Of a stretch of DNA of 64,000 nucleotides, positions 17,160-25,301 are shown piece after piece (the first letter of the stretch is position 1; each line of letters begins with the position of its first letter). The position numbers were made by a program, and so were the translations under genes. Under the pieces are notes generated by a model. The model was not told the DNA's origin. It made no database searches and was given only the letters and a program-made list of their open reading frames with translations. Source of the stretch: Gemmiger sp. An194 (lineage in GTDB: Bacteria > Bacillota > Clostridia > Oscillospirales > Ruminococcaceae); NCBI RefSeq assembly GCF_002160145.1, contig NZ_NFKA01000012.1, positions 37,114 through 101,113 of the forward strand, read 5' to 3'.

Positions 17160-18446
17160 TCAGCAGCCGGAGCCCTGATCGATCATAATGCGCAGGATCT
17201 CGCTGTCGGTCTCGCGCATGCCGTCGGCGGCCATGCGGCCGATGCTGGCAATGGTCTTTTCCACGTTTTCCTTCACCAGACCCTCGCCCGCGCCGAAGGT
17301 ATTGCCGTCCAGCGACATCTCGTGGCCCAGAATGGCCGCGTCCACCGAGGTGGCGATCTTGGCGGCGCAGCTGCCCTTGGCACCGTCGCACACGATGCCG
17401 GAGGCGTTGGCCAGCGTGTTGGTGATGGTGCGGCTGATGGCGTCGTAGTCGCCGCCGTGCAGGTAGGTGATGCCCGCGCCACTGCCGCAGGCCGCGCACA
17501 CCGCACCGCAGAAGGCGCTCAGCCGGCCGATGCCCCGCTTCTGCAGCAGGGCGGTCAGGTTGCTCAGCACCAGCGCCCGGTACAGGGTCTCCTCGGTGGC
17601 GGCCAGGTACTTGGCGTACACGATGATGGGCACCGAGCAGGTGATGCCCTGATTGCCGCTGCCCGAGTTGATGACCACCGGCAGCACACAGCCGCCCATA
17701 CGGGCATCGCTGCCCGCAGCGGCCAGCGCCCGGGCCCGCACCCGCACGTCGCCGCCGTAGTGGCGCATCAGGGTGGCGCCCACCCGGCCGCCGTAGGCAT
17801 GGGTCATGCCCTCCTGAGCGATGCGGGTGTTGTATTCGATCTGCCGCTTGATGATGGGGCGGATGTCGTCCAGCACAACGGTGTTGGCGAATTCCAGAAT
17901 GTCTGCCAGATTCAGGGCATCCAGATCGGTGTCGTCCTCGTCGGCCACCGCCTCCACCTCCTTGTAGAACAGGCGCTCGCCGTCCCGCTCAATGCGCACC
18001 ACGTTGGTGTGCTCGTCCCGGATCTCGGCCAGTGCGGTGTGGCTGTCGCCGCTGATCTCCACAATGATGTGCAGGCGGGAGGGGGTGTCCAGCAGTTCCA
18101 CGGTGCAAACATCCTGAGCCAGCATCCGGCGGGTGGCCTCCAGATCGGCGGGGCCTACCTTGCTCAGCACCTCCAGACCCAGCGAGGCGTTGCCCGCCAG
18201 CGCGCCCAGCACGGCGCTGGTATCGATGCCGCGCATGTTGCCGGTGGTGGGCACGATCACGCCCTTGGCGTTCTTGATGATGTTGCCGCTGCATTTCACC
18301 AGCAGGCGGCGGGGCTCCTCGCCCAGCACCTCCCGGGCCTTGGCGGCCGCCAGCGCGATGGCAATGGGCTCGGTGCAGCCCAGCGCGGGCACCAGCTCGC
18401 GGGTGAGGATTCGAACATAGGTATCGTAAACAGTACGGTCCAGCAT
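17160..18446 (-). CDS. L-cysteine desulfidase / L-serine ammonia-lyase alpha family protein (CyuA/UPF0597)
   Basis: 428 residues of the UPF0597 (YhaM/CyuA) family, an Fe-S enzyme group that deaminates L-cysteine to pyruvate, ammonia and sulfide. Visible marks are ALGCTEPIAIALA with C24, the glycine-rich INSGSGNQGITCSVP, and FCGAVCAACGSGAGITYL, whose cysteines are candidates for cluster ligation. It is cytoplasmic and oxygen-sensitive, which fits an anaerobe. The gene has its own promoter and a terminator. The activity call (cysteine rather than serine) is by family only. Confidence 0.82.
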   Translation of the reverse strand: MLDRTVYDTYVRILTRELVPALGCTEPIAIALAAAKAREVLGEEPRRLLVKCSGNIIKNAKGVIVPTTGNMRGIDTSAVLGALAGNASLGLEVLSKVGPADLEATRRMLAQDVCTVELLDTPSRLHIIVEISGDSHTALAEIRDEHTNVVRIERDGERLFYKEVEAVADEDDTDLDALNLADILEFANTVVLDDIRPIIKRQIEYNTRIAQEGMTHAYGGRVGATLMRHYGGDVRVRARALAAAGSDARMGGCVLPVVINSGSGNQGITCSVPIIVYAKYLAATEETLYRALVLSNLTALLQKRGIGRLSAFCGAVCAACGSGAGITYLHGGDYDAISRTITNTLANASGIVCDGAKGSCAAKIATSVDAAILGHEMSLDGNTFGAGEGLVKENVEKTIASIGRMAADGMRETDSEILRIMIDQGSGC

Positions 18447-18549
18447 TTTGTTTTGCGCTCCTTTTTATCGAGTGGTCTGCATGCCGCTCCGATTCGCCCG
18501 GCCGGCTGCTGCGCGGCGGGCGTTAGGAAAAAGCATGTCCGCTGAAAAA

Positions 18550-18578
18550 ATCATACACCTTTGTGCCCCCGCGCGCAA
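18550..18578 (-). promoter_or_regulatory. Promoter of the cyuA-like gene
   Basis: TTGCGC (18573-18578) and TATGAT (18550-18555) on the minus strand are 17 bp apart, with TG just before the -10. The leader is about 95 nt. Confidence 0.6.
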
Positions 18579-18646
18579 GGATGGATGCGCGCCATGCCCC
18601 CGGAAGTGTAAAAACAGCAGAATGTCTGCATTCCGCTGGCCCCCTC

Positions 18647-18675
18647 TTGCGAAAACGGGCCGGGTGGGGTATAAT
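18647..18675 (+). promoter_or_regulatory. Promoter of the fetAB-like operon, with leader hairpin
   Basis: TTGCGA (18647-18652) and TATAAT (18670-18675) are 17 bp apart. Just downstream, CGCCGGGTG and CACCCGGCG (18685-18706) form a 9-bp hairpin that ends 15 bases before the AAAAGGAGG ribosome site. Confidence 0.65.
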
Positions 18676-18739
18676 CGGCAACAACGCCGGGTGGATGCAC
18701 CCGGCGCAAGCTTTGTGCAAAAAAGGAGGCAAGGCCGCC

Positions 18740-19366
18740 ATGTGCCTGCTGCATGTGAGCGCCGGGACTGAATTCCAGGACCTGGTGCGCTACCCGGAGA
18801 TATCCATCCGGGAACATTCCATGACCTTTATCACCGGCCCCAGCGGCTGCGGCAAAAGCACCCTGCTGCGGCTGCTGAACGCCACCGTTCTGCCCACCGC
18901 CGGGCGCATCGAATACAAGGGCAGCCCTCTGGGCGGCCTGCCGGTGCTGGACTACCGCAAGCAGGTGCTGCTGGCTCCCCAGCAGGTGTACCTGTGTGAG
19001 GGCAATGTGGCCGACCAGTTCGCCTTTTTCTATGGCGCGCGGGGCGAGGCGTGCGTGAGCCGGGCCGAGATGGTGAACGCGCTGGAGATCTGCCGCATGC
19101 CTCTCTCGCCGGAGGACAGCTGCGCCAATCTTTCCGGCGGCGAGCGCCAGCGGGTGTTTTTGTCCATCTATCTGTCCGCCCGGCCCAAGGTGCTGCTGCT
19201 GGACGAGCCCACCGCCGCGCTGGATGAAGTGACCGCCCGGGAGTTTCTGGGCAATCTGAAGGCGGCCTGCCGCCAGCGGGGCACCACGGTGGTGTGCATA
19301 TGCCACAGCCGCTCGCTGGTGGACGAGTTTGCCGACCAGGAGATTCGATTGGAGGCGAGAGCATGA
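18740..19366 (+). CDS. fetA: ABC transporter ATP-binding protein, FetA-like
   Basis: 208 residues. Walker A GPSGCGKST is at 33-41, the Q-loop at APQQVYLCEG, the ABC signature NLSGGERQRVFL, and Walker B VLLLDEPTAALDE. The compact ATPase is encoded immediately before a UPF0014-type permease, as in E. coli fetAB (ybbLM), an exporter linked to iron and peroxide resistance. The ATG at 18740 follows AAAAGGAGG. The stop codon overlaps the next start (ATGA), so the two are co-translated. Confidence 0.85.
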   Translation: MCLLHVSAGTEFQDLVRYPEISIREHSMTFITGPSGCGKSTLLRLLNATVLPTAGRIEYKGSPLGGLPVLDYRKQVLLAPQQVYLCEGNVADQFAFFYGARGEACVSRAEMVNALEICRMPLSPEDSCANLSGGERQRVFLSIYLSARPKVLLLDEPTAALDEVTAREFLGNLKAACRQRGTTVVCICHSRSLVDEFADQEIRLEARA

Positions 19367-20136
19367 ACAGCGGAATCGTACAGCTGCAGCTCTGGCAGTT
19401 TTCTCTGATCTACTTATTGCTGATTGTCGTAATCGCCATCATGAAGAAGAGCGGGGTGGAAAAGACCCGCCTGCTGGTGGTGGCCAGCGTGAAGATGACG
19501 GTGCAGCTGGTGATCGCGGGCCTTGTGCTGTCTTACATTTTCCAGAACCCGAACCCGATGTTCGTGGTGGTGTATCTGGCGGTGATGGTGGGCTTTGCGG
19601 TGCATCGGGTGCTCAGCGGCAATCCCGGGCTGAACCGGCGGTTTCAGGTCATCATCACGGCCTCCATTGCTTTGAGCGGCGTGTTCGTGCTGGCCTATTT
19701 CGTCTGCGCGGTGGTGGGCGAGAACATTTTCAATCCCCAGTACACCATCCCGCTGGCGGGCATGCTCATCGGCAACACCATGACCGGCATCTCGCTGGGC
19801 ATCAAGACCTTCCGGGAGAGCCTGCAGGGCCAGAGGGCCCGGGTGGAGGCGCTGCTGGGCTTCGGCGCGTCGCCCCGGGCGATTTTGCAGCCGCTGGCAA
19901 AGCAGGCGCTGGAGACCGCTCTGCTGCCCACCCTCAACTCCATGGTGGGCATGGGCATCGTATCGCTGCCCGGCATGATGACCGGCCAGATTCTGTCCGG
20001 CACCCTGCCCACCACGGCCATTCTGTACCAGATCGCGGTGATGATCGCCATCTGCACCGTGGTTACCGCGGCCAGCTTCGGCTCGCTGTTTCTGGGCATG
20101 CACACCCTGTATGACCAGAAAAATCAAATATTGTGA
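19363..20136 (+). CDS. fetB: ABC transporter permease, FetB (UPF0014) family
   Basis: 257 residues with about seven predicted membrane helices. Conserved stretches are NPQYTIPLAGMLIGNTMTGI and MVGMGIVSLPGMMTGQILSG. In E. coli the FetAB pair exports iron and lowers oxidative stress; substrate identity here is by family. The start overlaps the fetA stop by 4 bp. A strong terminator follows 18 bp after the stop. Confidence 0.88.
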   Translation: MNSGIVQLQLWQFSLIYLLLIVVIAIMKKSGVEKTRLLVVASVKMTVQLVIAGLVLSYIFQNPNPMFVVVYLAVMVGFAVHRVLSGNPGLNRRFQVIITASIALSGVFVLAYFVCAVVGENIFNPQYTIPLAGMLIGNTMTGISLGIKTFRESLQGQRARVEALLGFGASPRAILQPLAKQALETALLPTLNSMVGMGIVSLPGMMTGQILSGTLPTTAILYQIAVMIAICTVVTAASFGSLFLGMHTLYDQKNQIL

Positions 20137-20154
20137 CGATTTTATACAAATAGT

Positions 20155-20195
20155 AAAAGCCTGAGCGGTTCAGCCGAGCCGCTCAGGCTTTTTGC
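20155..20195. terminator. Bidirectional terminator
   Basis: AAAGCCTGAGCGG pairs with CCGCTCAGGCTTT, with T-runs on both strands. It lies between fetB and the convergent zinc-ribbon membrane protein gene. Confidence 0.85.
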
Positions 20196-20203
20196 GTATT
20201 CGT

Positions 20204-21016
20204 TTATTCCACCCAGACGTGGCCGGAAATATCGGTAGCGCCCTCGTTCACCAGCTGCAGGTCCACCTGCCCGGCGGTGCAGCCGTCCAGCGGGATGGCC
20301 ACCGGCTGGCTCTCGGCGCGGGAAAGGTCGATGCTCTCCACCAGCTGGCCGTCCTGGCTGATGTTCAGCAGCAGCGGGCCGCCGGTGCAGTCCACATTGG
20401 CCATCAGGGTGCGGGTGTCCGGGTCATCCAGCGTGAAGGTGGAGTCCAGATGGTAGCCGTTGCTGGATTTGTTCATGGTGAAGGTCCACACCCCTTCGTT
20501 GTGGTTTTGAAGATTAAGCAGTGACCAGCCGCTGTTCACGCTGAAGGACGAGCCACGAATGGGCAGAGAGGTGGATTCCGTAGGGACGGCGCTACTGCCG
20601 GCATTCATCATGAGGGCAAAGAGGGCCACGAACGTGAACACCACGCTCAGCATGGAAAGAACACCCGTGACGATGGCTCCCTTTAAAAAGCCGCTCATTT
20701 TGCGGCGGGGCAGGGGCTGGCCGTACTGCTCGTTGGCCGCGCCGCAGGCTTCACAGTACCGGGCGGTGTGGGGAATGGGCGTTTGGCAGCTCTGGCAGGG
20801 GAGCATGGTCTGCTTGCGGCCGAAGGCCAGGTAGAAAATCAGCGCGATGATGGGGCTGGCGAAAATGCAGATCAGCACCCAGAGCACCGGGTCCTGGCCG
20901 TGGAGCTTTGCGTCCCGATACAGCCAGATGGCCAGCAGCACCAGAAAGGCAAGGCTGGATGCCATGCAGAGGAAAATCATCAGAAAAAATACAATGGGAA
21001 GAGCGGTTGCAGTCAT
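20204..21016 (-). CDS. Membrane protein with cytoplasmic zinc ribbon, last gene of an ECF sigma operon
   Basis: 270 residues. Two N-terminal membrane helices (about 7-30 and 45-66) resemble the PLDc_N module. A zinc ribbon CQSCQTPIPHTARYCEACG follows, then a third helix at about 112-137 and a C-terminal extracytoplasmic domain of about 130 residues that looks like a beta-sandwich. Function is unknown. The ATG immediately follows the stop of the preceding gene, with GGAGGGG as ribosome site. The layout (sigma factor, membrane protein, membrane protein) suggests an envelope-stress circuit. Confidence 0.6.
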   Translation of the reverse strand: MTATALPIVFFLMIFLCMASSLAFLVLLAIWLYRDAKLHGQDPVLWVLICIFASPIIALIFYLAFGRKQTMLPCQSCQTPIPHTARYCEACGAANEQYGQPLPRRKMSGFLKGAIVTGVLSMLSVVFTFVALFALMMNAGSSAVPTESTSLPIRGSSFSVNSGWSLLNLQNHNEGVWTFTMNKSSNGYHLDSTFTLDDPDTRTLMANVDCTGGPLLLNISQDGQLVESIDLSRAESQPVAIPLDGCTAGQVDLQLVNEGATDISGHVWVE

Positions 21017-21391
21017 TTAAAACCCCTCCTTTTTTCGAGTCCGTTTGGGCAGATAGATGGTGGTGGCGGCGCGCAGGTCCGCCATGTGCAGGCTGATGAG
21101 GGTGAGCGCTACGCCCCCCACCGCCAGCCAGGCCAGCGCAAAAGAGGCCAGATGGGCCCACAGCGGCATGATGGGCAGCGCGAAGATCACCGCGGGCACC
21201 CCGCAGACGATGAAGTTGGCCACCATGGGCAGCCACCAGAGCGACACCGCCCGGGCATCGGGCTGGGTGTCCAGCTGCTCCTGCCGCTGCCACAGCTTGG
21301 CCTTCAGGGCCGCGTCCAGCTCCGGCGCGGGGCCGGGGGCGGGGGCGTGCAGCTGGGATTGCAGGGCCTTGTCCAGATCAAAGTGTTCCAT
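21017..21391 (-). CDS. Small membrane protein, candidate anti-sigma factor
   Basis: 124 residues: a hydrophilic Ala/Pro-rich N-terminus of about 48 residues and two hydrophobic helices (about 51-73 and 80-101), ending in a basic tail. It overlaps the sigma factor gene by 14 bp, so it is coupled to it. Membrane proteins in this position are commonly anti-sigma factors, but I see no zinc anti-sigma HxxxCxxC motif. The role is inferred from context only. Confidence 0.5.
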   Translation of the reverse strand: MEHFDLDKALQSQLHAPAPGPAPELDAALKAKLWQRQEQLDTQPDARAVSLWWLPMVANFIVCGVPAVIFALPIMPLWAHLASFALAWLAVGGVALTLISLHMADLRAATTIYLPKRTRKKEGF

Positions 21392-21905
21392 AGCCTTGGG
21401 CCTCCATTTCCTTTTTCAGCAGTTGCCGGGCCTTGTGCAGCCGGCTTTTGATGGTGCCCACCGGGGCTTTTTCCATGCGGGCGATCTCCTCCAGATTCCA
21501 GTCGAAGCCGTAGGCCAGCGTGATGGGAATGCGCAGCTTCGGGGGAAGCCGGTCCACCGCCGCCAGCAGGGCCGCGCTCTGGGCCCGGTTTTGTGTGGCC
21601 TGGGCCGGGTCGTCCGGCGCGGGCGGCTCGGGGGCGTTGTCGCCGTCCAGCTCCACCGGCCTTGCAATGGCCAGCCGCCGCCCGGCCTTGCGCTGTTCGT
21701 TTTTGAAGATGCCGCCTGCCAGGCTGAACAGCAGCGCCCGGGGATTGCTGCGCTCGTCCAGGGTGAGGGTCAGCTCCAGGCATTTCAAAAAGGTCTGCTG
21801 ATACAGATCCTCCGCCTGCTGGGTCCGGCCGGTGAGCCGGTGGCAGTAGCGGTAGATTTCCGGCCCGAAGCGGTCCACCAGGCGGGCTACCTCCTCCGCG
21901 TGCAT
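21378..21905 (-). CDS. ECF-type RNA polymerase sigma factor
   Basis: 175 residues. The region 2 segment is PEIYRYCHRLTGRTQQAEDLYQ with the core-binding AEDLYQQTFLKCL. The region 4 HTH is LPPKLRIPITLAYGFDWNLEEIA followed by GTIKSRLHKARQLLK. It starts an operon of three genes with two membrane proteins. It probably directs transcription of its own operon: a possible ECF-type promoter lies upstream at 21978-22003. Confidence 0.88.
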   Translation of the reverse strand: MHAEEVARLVDRFGPEIYRYCHRLTGRTQQAEDLYQQTFLKCLELTLTLDERSNPRALLFSLAGGIFKNEQRKAGRRLAIARPVELDGDNAPEPPAPDDPAQATQNRAQSAALLAAVDRLPPKLRIPITLAYGFDWNLEEIARMEKAPVGTIKSRLHKARQLLKKEMEAQGYGTL

Positions 21906-21977
21906 CGCGTCCTCTCCTCTCTTTGAAAAAATGCCATGGCGCCGGGGGCGTTTGGTTCATCCCCCTTGCATTCTGTG

Positions 21978-22003
21978 ATCGTCGCGAAGCGGGCGGCGGT
22001 TCA
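21978..22003 (-). promoter_or_regulatory. Possible ECF-dependent autoregulatory promoter
   Basis: On the minus strand TGAACC (21998-22003), a 16-bp spacer and CGAT (21978-21981) resemble ECF promoter elements (an AAC-type -35 and CG-type -10). This is a weak pattern match only. Confidence 0.3.
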
Positions 22004-22024
22004 CATTTTTTGAAAATTTTCCGC

Positions 22025-22060
22025 AAAAAAGCGCGTTCCTCTTTTGCAAGGGGAACGCGC
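22025..22060 (-). terminator. Terminator of the alpha/beta hydrolase gene
   Basis: On the minus strand GCGCGTTCC pairs with GGAACGCGC around a 12-base loop and is followed by TTTTTT. Confidence 0.85.
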
Positions 22061-22076
22061 CGGGATTGTTTGCAGG

Positions 22077-22736
22077 TCAGCCCCGCAGAAAGTTTGCCAT
22101 GGCGGGGTAGAGCTTGTCGCTGTGGACCACATAGCTGCCGTGGGTCTCGCCGGGCAGGATCAGCAGCTTCGCCCCCGGAATGGACCGGGCGATGCGCCGG
22201 GTCTGGGTCTCGTCGATCAGGTCCTTTTCGCCCGCCAGCACCAGCGTGGGAGCGGTGATGCCGGTGAGCTGCCAGCCCGCCAGATGGGGCTGGGTGAGCA
22301 TCAGGTCCAGCTTGGGGTCCGGGGAGATGCGGTTCTGCACCCGCATCAGGGTGCGCCAGGGCTGCTTGATGCCCGCGGGGGTCATGTTGGCCCCGGCCAC
22401 CACCAGCCTGCCGGGCAGCTCGGGCCAGCGCAGCGCCACCAGCAGCGCCACCACGCCGCCGTCCGAAAAGCCCACCAGCGCGGGCTTTTCCAGCCCCTGC
22501 TGCCGGATGAAGGCGGCCACGTCCTCGGCCATCTCCCGGTAGGTGAGGGTGGGCACCGGGTCGCTCTTGCCGTGGGAGCGGCTGTCCAGCGCGTAGACGG
22601 TGTAGGACCGGGCCAGATCCTTGATGGCCACGTCGAAGATGGTGTGGTCCTCGCCGTTGCCGTGCAGCAGAATCACCGGTCGGCCGCTGCCCTCCTTATG
22701 ATAAAAAAGTTTTAAGCCGTTCACGATGGCATACAT
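22077..22736 (-). CDS. Alpha/beta hydrolase
   Basis: 219 residues with the alpha/beta hydrolase fold: HGNGEDHTIF oxyanion region, VYALDSRSHGKSD, nucleophile elbow LVGFSDGG with the serine at about residue 91, LVLAGEKDLI carrying the probable acid, and GETHGSYVVH with the probable histidine. The substrate is unknown; it may be an esterase or lactonase-like enzyme. It is monocistronic, with an extended -10 promoter overlapping a perfect 12-bp palindrome. Confidence 0.85.
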   Translation of the reverse strand: MYAIVNGLKLFYHKEGSGRPVILLHGNGEDHTIFDVAIKDLARSYTVYALDSRSHGKSDPVPTLTYREMAEDVAAFIRQQGLEKPALVGFSDGGVVALLVALRWPELPGRLVVAGANMTPAGIKQPWRTLMRVQNRISPDPKLDLMLTQPHLAGWQLTGITAPTLVLAGEKDLIDETQTRRIARSIPGAKLLILPGETHGSYVVHSDKLYPAMANFLRG

Positions 22737-22780
22737 GGGGCATCGCTCCTTTGCATTGGGATTCCGTGGTGTTTTTTCTT

Positions 22781-22799
22781 ATTATACCATCGGCCGATG
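22781..22799 (-). promoter_or_regulatory. Extended -10 promoter with palindromic operator for the hydrolase gene
   Basis: The minus-strand -10 TATAAT (22781-22786) is preceded by TGG, giving an extended -10. The spacer next to it holds the perfect palindrome CATCGGCCGATG (22788-22799), a good position for a repressor site. Confidence 0.5.
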
Positions 22800-22840
22800 C
22801 AGGAAAAAGCAATAAATTGTTAAGGCCGGGGCAAAAATGC

Positions 22841-23599
22841 TCACAGCTCCTCTTTCAGCTCGGTCATGTTCACCCAGTACCGCTTGGGGCAAAGGCTCCG
22901 GCGCAGGGCCGGATTCTCCCGGGCGGCGATGGCAATGGTCTTGTAAAACCGCTTCCACAGCTCCTGATACGCCACTTCTTCGCAGGAAATTTCCGGGAAG
23001 GGGGGAGCGGAGTCCAGCTGGGCGTAGCTGGCCTTGCCCTTCTGCCACAAAAGAGCCGCGCCGTGGGTGGCGTCGTAGAGGATGAAATCCTCGCCGGGCA
23101 GCCGCTGGCAGAAGTGCAGCCGTAAAAGGGGCAGCACATAGTGCTTGGGGGTGATGGTGCCGCCCAGAAAGTCGCCGTAGTCCTGAAAGCGCACAAAGCC
23201 GGTGAGCAGGTGTGCCTCGCCGCACACCGCTTTTTCCAGCGCCAGCACCGGGGCCACGTCCTTGTGGCCCGCCATGAACATCACGCCCGGGCCCACCCGG
23301 TAGCCCAGCCGCAGAAACCGCAGGATCAACAGCTCTTTCTCCTCGCTGCCGGAAAGAAAGGCGTGGGCCACGCAGCTGCGCGCCCCCTTGCCCAGTTTTT
23401 TGGGCAGGCTGGCATCCACCCGGCGGGCCTTTTGCGGGTCGGTCTCGATGAGCTTTTCCGGGAAGAGGGTGGCCATGGGGCTGGAATGGGGCAGGATGGC
23501 AAAGGGAATTTCGTGGGCGTACACGCTCTCGAACACACAGCAGAGAAAGCCCTCAAAGCTGCCGTCGTACCGGTAGACTACATCCGCTTCTCGATCCAT
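22841..23599 (-). CDS. TIGR03915/DUF4130-type DNA metabolism protein
   Basis: 252 residues beginning MDREADVVYRYDGSFEGFLCCVFE, the recognisable start of the family that accompanies a radical SAM protein and is predicted to act in DNA modification or repair. Other conserved parts are RFLRLGYRVGP and GFVRFQ. No catalytic residues are established for the family as far as I know. It overlaps the radical SAM gene by 22 bp and has a strong GGAGGAGG site, so the two are co-translated. Confidence 0.8.
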   Translation of the reverse strand: MDREADVVYRYDGSFEGFLCCVFESVYAHEIPFAILPHSSPMATLFPEKLIETDPQKARRVDASLPKKLGKGARSCVAHAFLSGSEEKELLILRFLRLGYRVGPGVMFMAGHKDVAPVLALEKAVCGEAHLLTGFVRFQDYGDFLGGTITPKHYVLPLLRLHFCQRLPGEDFILYDATHGAALLWQKGKASYAQLDSAPPFPEISCEEVAYQELWKRFYKTIAIAARENPALRRSLCPKRYWVNMTELKEEL

Positions 23600-24906
23600 G
23601 AAACCGCCTCCTCCTTTGCCGCTTCAAGGCCCGGCCTGCCCGCGCTGAGCATGGGGGCAAGGTCCGGGGCAAACAGGCTCAGCTGCTGGGCCCCGGCGGC
23701 GAACACACCGGAATCCACCAGCGCCGCCGCGATGCTTCGGCGGCCGAAGCCCGCCGCGCCGGAAAAGCCCTTGCAGCAGATGAAATACTGGGCCCGCTTG
23801 AGCACCACGCCCATCCGGCGCAGCTCCTCCAGACCCAGTGCCCCCTGACGGCGGGCCTGCACGATGCGCCGGACGCTTTTCGGCCCGATGCCCGGCACCC
23901 GCAGCAGCATGGACCGGTCAGCCCGGTTCACGTCCACCGGGAACTGGTCCAGATGCTGGATGGCCCAGTTGCATTTGGGGTCCAGGAAGGGGTCGAAGTT
24001 GGGGCTGGCATCGTCCAGAATCTCGTCCGCCGAGAAGTCGTAAAAGCGCAGCAGCCAGTCCGCCTGATAGAGCCGGTGCTCCCGCAACAGGGGCGGGGGT
24101 GTGTTCAGGGCGGGCAGGCGGCTGTCCTGCGCCACCGGGATATAGGCCGAGTAGAACACCCGCTTGAGCTGATATTTGTGGTAAAGGCCCTCGGTGAGCT
24201 TTAAGATCTGCCGGTCGGTCTCCGGCGTGGCGCCCACGATCATCTGGGTGCTCTGCCCGGCGGGGGCGAATTTCGGCGCGGAGCGGTAGACCGTCAGCTC
24301 CTGGCGGTTTTCGTCCCGGACGCGGGCGATCTGGCTCATGGGGGCCAGGATGGCCGCTTTTTTCTTGTCCGGGGCCAGGCGGCCCAGACTGGCGGCGCTG
24401 GGCAGCTCGATGTTCACGCTCAGCCGGTCCGCCAGAAGGCCCAGCCGGTGGATCAGTGCCGGGTCTGCCCCGGGAATGGCCTTGGCGTGGATGTAGCCCC
24501 GAAAGTGGTATTCGTTCCGCAGCAGCTCCAGCGCTTTAATCATCAGTTCGGTGGTGTGGTCGGGACTGATGAGCACCGCGCTGGACAGAAACAGACCTTC
24601 GATGTAGTTGCGCCGGTAGAACTGGATGGTCAGCTCCGCCAGCTCCCGGGGGGTGAAGGCGGCCCGGGGCAGGTCGTTGGAGCGGCGGTTCACGCAGTAG
24701 GCGCAGTCGTAGGCGCACACGTTGGTGAGCAGCACCTTTAACAGGCTCACGCAGCGGCCGTCCGCCGAAAAAGTGTGGCAGCAGCCGGGGGCCACCGCGC
24801 TGCCGATGCTCCCGGCCGCGCCGCCCCGGTCCACCCCGCTGGAAGTGCAGGCCACATCATATTTGGCGCTGTCCGCCAGAATGGTGAGTTTTTCCATCAG
24901 GTCCAT
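23578..24906 (-). CDS. Radical SAM protein linked to DNA repair/modification (TIGR03916 type)
   Basis: 442 residues. The [4Fe-4S]/SAM motif CAYDCAYC lies at about residues 62-69, within LKVLLTNVCAYDCAYCVNRR. A helix-hairpin-helix DNA-binding motif LLRVPGIGPKSVRRIVQARR lies near residue 365. The family is consistently paired with the DUF4130 protein encoded just downstream and has been linked to uracil-DNA glycosylase type proteins; the reaction is unknown. The ATG at 24904-24906, with AAAGGAGG upstream, gives the usual MDLMEKLTILADSAKYDVAC start. A longer in-frame ATG would add a hydrophobic leader read through the promoter and is rejected. Confidence 0.88.
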   Translation of the reverse strand: MDLMEKLTILADSAKYDVACTSSGVDRGGAAGSIGSAVAPGCCHTFSADGRCVSLLKVLLTNVCAYDCAYCVNRRSNDLPRAAFTPRELAELTIQFYRRNYIEGLFLSSAVLISPDHTTELMIKALELLRNEYHFRGYIHAKAIPGADPALIHRLGLLADRLSVNIELPSAASLGRLAPDKKKAAILAPMSQIARVRDENRQELTVYRSAPKFAPAGQSTQMIVGATPETDRQILKLTEGLYHKYQLKRVFYSAYIPVAQDSRLPALNTPPPLLREHRLYQADWLLRFYDFSADEILDDASPNFDPFLDPKCNWAIQHLDQFPVDVNRADRSMLLRVPGIGPKSVRRIVQARRQGALGLEELRRMGVVLKRAQYFICCKGFSGAAGFGRRSIAAALVDSGVFAAGAQQLSLFAPDLAPMLSAGRPGLEAAKEEAVSWIEKRM

Positions 24907-24941
24907 GCCCGGACCCCTCCTTTCTCTGGTTGGATTTGAAA

Positions 24942-24957
24942 TAATAGGAGTGTTCAC
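24942..24957 (+). repeat. 16-bp sequence repeated in inverted orientation upstream of the S24 repressor
   Basis: TAATAGGAGTGTTCAC occurs here and, on the other strand, at 26611-26626. On the minus strand it covers a TATTAT -10 (24941-24946) and the adjacent spacer of the likely promoter of the radical SAM operon. It contains the near-palindrome GTGTTCAC. Confidence 0.6.
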
Positions 24958-25005
24958 GAAAGCGAAGAAAGAAGCAAAAAAGGGAGAAAAAGGGCAAAAA
25001 AGGCG

Positions 25006-25060
25006 CAAAAAAGAAAGCCCCATGCGGCGCACGGCAAAACCAATGGTTGGATGGGGCTTT
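25006..25060 (-). terminator. Terminator of the small membrane protein gene
   Basis: AAAGCCCCAT (25014-25023) and ATGGGGCTTT (25051-25060) pair around a 27-base loop. On the minus strand they are followed by CTTTTTT. Confidence 0.65.
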
Positions 25061-25079
25061 TTGAAAAATAAAGACAGGG

Positions 25080-25271
25080 TTATTTTCGGTTGGTTTTGGA
25101 GCGAATCCAGCTTGCCAGGATCACCAGCTCAAAGGCCAGAAAGGACCCGGTGGCCACGGTAAGGGCACCCTCCGGGGAGAGCCCGTTCAGAAAATCATGC
25201 AGAAGGGCCGCCCAGACCAGATACAGCAAAACAACGCCCAGACCGGCCAGAATGGGAAACAGCAGCTTCAT
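25080..25271 (-). CDS. Small two-helix membrane protein of unknown function
   Basis: 63 residues from an ATG with GAGGAGG nine bases upstream. There are two hydrophobic helices (about 2-21 and 34-54), a short loop and a basic C-terminus WIRSKTNRK. I do not recognise it. It lies 30 bp past the phosphatase gene and is probably co-transcribed with it. Confidence 0.55.
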   Translation of the reverse strand: MKLLFPILAGLGVVLLYLVWAALLHDFLNGLSPEGALTVATGSFLAFELVILASWIRSKTNRK

Positions 25272-25301
25272 GGCGGGGTTCCTCCTCGTGCCGCCCGGCA
25301 A

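Noticed and set aside
24722..25162. Lys-rich plus-strand frame between the radical SAM gene and the small membrane protein
   Set aside because: The coding pattern comes from AAAAAAG runs in a promoter/terminator region; it overlaps both flanking genes on the other strand.
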